This document shows, piece after piece, positions 12,401 through 64,000 of a stretch of DNA of 64,000 nucleotides. The position numbers and the translations under genes were made by a program. Within the stretch, counting starts at the first letter, position 1. The number at the start of each line of letters is the position of its first letter. Under the pieces are notes generated by a model. That model was not told where the DNA came from, searched no databases, and saw only the letters and a program-made list of their open reading frames with translations. The DNA is from Epiperipatus broadwayi (taxonomy: Eukaryota; Onychophora; Udeonychophora; Euonychophora; Peripatidae), in NCBI GenBank assembly GCA_028023455.1, contig JAQFVV010006305.1, positions 735,001-799,000 on the forward strand, read 5' to 3'.

Positions 12401-13359
12401 TTTTTTCTTATTCACTTTCATTTTTATTACAAATAATTTGCAATTTTAAAAAATAAAACACTTTCCATAAAAACATCAAATATAGAATGTTTATTTTTTT
12501 TTAATTTTTGGCATACAACATCTAAAAATATGTGTGAAACAAATCTTGAACCCCTCACTCTATATACTGTCACTAATTTATTGGAATCATGCATGTGTGG
12601 ACCACACTAAAAAGTGATAAATTTTCTTAGTGCAAACATATTCTATGTTACAATTTAGTTATACCATGTTCATAATTCAGAAAGGCACCAAAATAAAACT
12701 TAGAATGCAGTAATTTTAAGAAAAATATAGAAAACATTATTGTTTTTCTATAATTGTTTAATCATAACTTGAATAAATTTCTTGATATCATTTTGGTGAT
12801 GTCAAAACACTATCTACATTACATTTGCTGTGCTATACCTATTTAATGTCTTTAATCTTTGTGCATTACAAATCACAGATCAAATTTTATTATTGTTGTT
12901 CAATAAAACAGCAATTTACACAATATCTACCATTAATTTTTATGTCTTCTAGTGCTTACTAATAATAAAATCATAGTAGCTTTATATCAATACAATAGTA
13001 TTTTTAAATGTGCAGTCAGTATATTTGTCATAGTTTTTTATTATACTAGAAACAAAAACAGAAATAAAATCAGAAAAAAACATGAGTATTTATTTATATC
13101 TATTGAATTATCTGTATTAGTTGACAAATAAAGTATTTGCTTATTTAGAAAAATTATTTAAATAATGTCATACTAAATTAAACTATTAACTAATTTTCAA
13201 TTGTATATTGATTTAAATTATTTTTTTGATAAATTTGATTTGATATTTGACAATTAAATTTCAAATACATATATCTAATACTGAGTGAACACTTTTTATT
13301 AGTTTCATCAGTATTTTACTTTATCTTTTGCCATCTTATGCAAAAACCATTGTATATTT

Positions 13360-14900
13360 GATGTCATGGACATTTCTCATAACACAGCTATTCTAAAAAT
13401 AGGTTGGTATTAAATATTTGAACTGTGACAGTATAAAAAGTTCCTGATTTGCCAAGAAATTTTATCAAAGGAGGCATATGAAGCCTTCATGACTATAAAA
13501 ACATTTGACAAAAGTTCATGCCGATAAGAAAGATAAGGATTTATCTTATTTTCAAGCATTTAAAGATAAATTTTTAGGACAGTCAATATTGGGAAAACTG
13601 TTTTCAGTAACATCCAAACAAGATGAGTATGGATTGTATCCTTTTTACATTTTATTACTGATTGCTAAATCAAGAAAACTGCATATTCTCAATGAAGATC
13701 TAATTCTAACATCTATAAATGAGATAATATGCACCATACTATTCAAGCCAGTGTCTGATATTATCAAGAAATTTTTTTGAACAACAATGCAGTGCCAAAA
13801 AGAATTGATAAAATGGCTCTAGATATTGAAGAGTCATTATATTAGTAAAAACCATCCAGTTCTGTAAAACAGCTTGATGAACAACTTTTCCAGGAAATGA
13901 AGCTTCACTTTTAGCACACATGTGATTCATAAAAAAAGAAAAAAATGCTAAAATTATTATTTGCTAAAACTTTGTAAACTAACACTACAAGATAATTAAT
14001 ATTTCATGCATTAAAAAAAAATTTTTTTAAAAGAAAAAAATTTTTATTGGGTATTATGTTATCAGTTGCTGGTGATCATACTCCAATGGAGATAGAGCAC
14101 TACAGATGTTTTGGGTTTTTTTTTTTTCAAATTTGAAAAAAAAAACAGTTCTGAATATATTTATTATATACTGTCATTCAGGATCAACATTGTTGCTAAA
14201 AATCTGACTGAATGCCTACATAGATAATTTTACATCATTAAAGTGATCAATAAAATCAGAAGCTAGTTATTGAATGGCATATTGTTTGAAAAGCTTTGTA
14301 TTGAAATGATGAATAATTCAATTAATTGCAGTTTTGTACAGAAATTCATTGGCTATCAAAAAATGCCTGTTTGGATTGCTTTTTATAAACTCTTTGACTT
14401 GGTGCTAGAATTTTTAGCAAATGAAACTTTATTAATTAATTTAATTGATTCCAAAAATGATGTGACTTATTTGACAGATTTGTTTAATAAATGGAATGAA
14501 ATAAATCTATAACTCCAAAGCAATAAGCTTAATAAAAAAAAAAAACTATTATTTTCATATTTGTGATAAAACTTCTGAACAAATGAAATTTAGGATAAGG
14601 GTATTTCAGCCAGTTTTCAAGACATGTTTCTCAGTTGTCGATATTTGAGAGCTCACCATTCTGATTTTATTAAATATTTGAAGATATTCATAAAATAAGA
14701 TATTGGGTTAGATTTTAAACTTTTTTCTAAATACAGATGCAGAAGAATCTTCAAAATATAAGAACTGATAGAAGAACAACAAACAAGAAATTTAAATTCA
14801 AAGACACCATGAACAGTGCTGGCTGCATAAGCAGATATCAACATTTCATTATTCTGGATTATAGGCTATAATATAAAAGTTTTTAATTGCAGTGTTTCAT
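13360..14900 (+). pseudogene. hAT transposase pseudogene, ZBED5/FAM200-like type
   Basis: A frame at 13505-13780 reads KVHADKKDKDLSYFQAFKDK followed by LLIAKSRKLHILNEDLILTS, matching the segment after the BED finger in ZBED5-like hAT proteins. A degraded BED remnant precedes it from about 13365. The frame at 14270-14512 reads ILFEKLCIEMMNNS and later VLEFLANETLLINL and YLTDLFNKWNEINL, the family's C-terminal half. The central catalytic region is lost or scrambled. Opposite in orientation to the hAT pseudogene just upstream, so a separate insertion. Confidence 0.68.
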
Positions 14901-14939
14901 CATACGATGTGATGCACTGTGACTTCTCCTTTTTTGGAA

Positions 14940-15295
14940 TCAGTAATCTCTCAGCCACTATGCCCAAAGAAACTGTTAATCACTTTATCTTCCCTTACCA
15001 TTTCCCACCCTAACTTTTTTCCATATTCTTCTCTATGTGCTCTATCCCATTTCCACAACATAATCTTTGTCAACTCCATGGCTTTTATATCTACATTCCC
15101 CTTATCTTTTCCCAAAGTCAGCATAAGAACCAAGAACCCACTCTCTGTATAATCACTTTATTTATATTTATTCTTGCACAACTTTATTATTTGTACCCTT
15201 TCTGCTTGCAAGCATTTACATTCAATGAACAAATACCTAATAGTTTCTCTGCCTTCCTTACACAACTTGCAGACTAAATCACCCACATCATATTG
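14940..15295 (-). pseudogene. LINE 3' end (RT zinc-binding domain)
   Basis: Near 15210-15285 on the minus strand: CKLCKEGRETIRYLFIEC, which has the C-x2-C...H/Y...C layout of the zinc-binding segment after LINE reverse transcriptases. In another frame at 14951-15133: AMELTKIMLWKWDRAHREEY, a typical LINE tail. The RT itself is not seen; this is a 5'-truncated, frameshifted copy. A similar but oppositely oriented tail occurs near 54940-55400. Confidence 0.65.
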
Positions 15296-16437
15296 ATGGA
15301 TGAATCAGTACTGCCACAAATCTGTCAACTAGAAACAGAACTGATTGCAATTAGCTAATTGCTATAATTTAAAAACTCTGCTGACAAAAATAAAACTAGG
15401 ATCAATAAATTGATAGTGTTATACCAGGTTCATTCTTCTCATTAAAATTATTTTAATATTATTCATGGTTTTTTTATTTTGATATTACCCTTCTTAAATC
15501 TTAAGTTTCTGTGTGTAATGTGAATGTTACTATTGTTGATTTTAAAAAATAATAGTACAATTTTAAACTTTAATTTATCTTATTTACATCTTTCTTTACT
15601 GTATTATAGGAACTAATTAGAAATGTAAATACATTAAAGAATGGAAATTGTCATTGTTTTTTTCTGTTTATTCACTTAAAGACGGTAAATTTCTAGGAAT
15701 CACTGATTTTTTTTTTTTTTTTTTTCTGAAAAGAGGATAGTAAACTAAATAAGTTTTGGAACATCTGATCTACATAGTAAAAAAAAAAAATCTTAATAAA
15801 ATCAAATATGTACTCAGAGTTAGTGAAAACTAGAGTGAATTAACAGGAATGCATGCTTTTTATGCTTTCCATCAGAAAAATAATTATTGCATAAATCAAC
15901 ACCAGCTCAAATCAGGATTTGGCTTTGTTAATTGTCATAGTCATTTTTCATATGGTGGATGCTATTTTAGATGAAGCTGTTGCGAGATTAATTTGATTCT
16001 CTGATTGAAACCTTACCAGATTTAAAATGTTTCACTTGTGCCACCTGGAACTTCTAGAATGAACATTTTTCCAAATTCTTTTCAAATATGTGGCAGGATA
16101 TCATTAAATATAGCTTTTTGGTCAGTAATTAATTGTAGCTTATTTTTATTATATTTTGTATTAGAACTGACTTATCATACATAGTTTCTCTCAAACAATT
16201 TTGGTCAAATATAAATTACACTAAATTATCTGGAAGAAGACCACCAAAGGTTTTCACTTTTTGATAGTAATGACATAGCAGTGTGATTAAATTCAATCAT
16301 TTACTGCACTAGAAATACTATCATTAAAATTAAATATTCTAAAAACTTCTCTGATAGTAGTGTTATACTTGAAAAAAAAAAAAAAATTGAAATTGATCTA
16401 TTAGGTTTTACTTATAAAAACAGATAAATATTTTATT
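15296..16437. other. AT-rich sequence, nothing recognised
   Basis: Contains a 17-base poly-T run near 15708 and low-complexity AT. No protein similarity or clear repeat was seen. Confidence 0.5.
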
Positions 16438-16692
16438 TGTAATACAGAGTGTACCAATAGCTCAAACAAGCTCTTAATTGATAAGTGCGGTAAGAGAAAT
16501 TATTTAAAATCTCTATCTGGAACATTCCTACTAGTGTCTGAATATTCTAGCTCTTCACTGAGATGAGCCATAAGCTCGAAACCAATTGGTTTGGAGATGG
16601 GAATATTCCGGATAGAAATTTTAAATATTTTCTCTTACCACACTTATCAATTAAGAGCTTGTTTGAGCTATTGGTATGCTCTCTGTATTACA
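16438..16692. repeat. Foldback MITE, ~255 bp
   Basis: Arms of about 95 bp: left TGTAATACAGAGTGTACCAA..., right (reverse complement) TGTAATACAGAGAGCATACC... Both contain AATAGCTCAAACAAGCTC and AATTGATAAGTG. Spacer of about 65 bp. No coding capacity. Arms differ at only a few positions, so this is a fairly young non-autonomous element. Confidence 0.82.
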
Positions 16693-63545
<46,853 letters not shown>

Positions 63546-63596
63546 TAATTCTGTTTTTTTTTTTTTCTATTCATTTTAAATTTATTCATTTAAGTT

Positions 63597-63980
63597 TAAA
63601 TATAGGGGATTTGAACTCAGACTTTCAAGCAACCTTCAATTATCCACACTATCACATACTACTGAACATATGACCACACACATGTAGAAAATATAAATAA
63701 TCACCAATATATGTATTTCGTGCTGAACCAGCACTCATCAGTTGGTCTAGATTATCATCTCCCACACATATATATATATAATCATATATATAATCAGCAT
63801 TGATTATACATGTGTGGGAGATGATAATCTGGACCAACTGATGAGTGCTGGTTCAGCACGAAATATTTAGTTTGATGATTATTTATCTTTTCTACGTGTG
63901 TGGTCATGTGTTCAGTAGTATGTGATAGTGTGGATAATTGAAAGTTGCTTGCAAGTCTGAGTTCAAATCCCCTATATTTA
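63597..63980. repeat. Long palindrome (foldback element), 384 bp
   Basis: Arms 63597-63770 and 63807-63980 are inverted copies of about 174 bp with few mismatches: TAAATATAGGGGATTTGAAC at the left, its inverse at the right; GTGCTGAACCAGCACTCATC against GATGAGTGCTGGTTCAGCAC. A TA-rich loop separates them. The right edge reads CTGAGTTCAAATCCCC, like the T-arm/B-box of a tRNA gene. It sits in intron 10, about 100 bases after exon J. A diverged arm is at 22610-22740. Confidence 0.85.
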
Positions 63981-64000
63981 CAATTAAGCTCCAGGTATAA

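Overview
The window is AT-rich animal DNA (roughly three-quarters A+T by eye) with long introns and many decayed transposons. It contains no operons and no bacterial-type genes. One conserved host gene is recognisable: ten internal coding exons on the + strand (18086 to 63492) of the kinesin-2 accessory subunit KAP3 (KIFAP3). Together they give about 592 codons. The first coding exon(s) and the C-terminal part are missing; the 3' part must lie beyond base 64000. The RTE-type, zinc-knuckle-tailed and Penelope-like retroelements, the three hAT types, the Merlin elements and the Ty3/gypsy LTRs suggest an invertebrate, perhaps an arthropod. The species cannot be fixed from this sequence.

Layout. 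1-18085 lies upstream of the first recognised exon and holds a tRNA-derived SINE remnant, a 2.7 kb Merlin-like element with satellite-like contents (2297-5009), a 3.9 kb hAT element with an 8-bp target duplication (5408-9319) carrying a nested foldback element, two more hAT pseudogenes in opposite orientations (about 10250-12400 and 13360-14900), a LINE tail and a foldback MITE. Intron 1 carries a deleted LTR element with a CAGTG duplication (19361-20437). Intron 2 carries an RTE-type LINE interrupted by a perfect hairpin insertion (27570-27761), and two head-to-head LTR elements (28939-33855). Intron 3 carries MITEs, an LTR-like island, and a 1.5 kb Merlin-like element with an open frame for the transposase DNA-binding half only (43849-44196). 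Intron 5 carries a second 2.2 kb Merlin-like element inserted beside a Penelope-like GIY-YIG fragment, and pieces of a LINE. Introns 6, 8 and 10 carry hairpins and foldbacks.

The exons join in one continuous frame, with correct phase at every junction. Two introns (3 and 4, on either side of exon 4) need GC-AG splice sites instead of GT-AG. All other coding sequence in the window belongs to mobile elements, nearly all broken. The most unusual items are the Merlin family that keeps only its zinc-ribbon N-terminus, the paired GC-AG introns, the 56-bp perfect hairpin with a 12-bp target duplication, and the protease-without-RT LTR elements.
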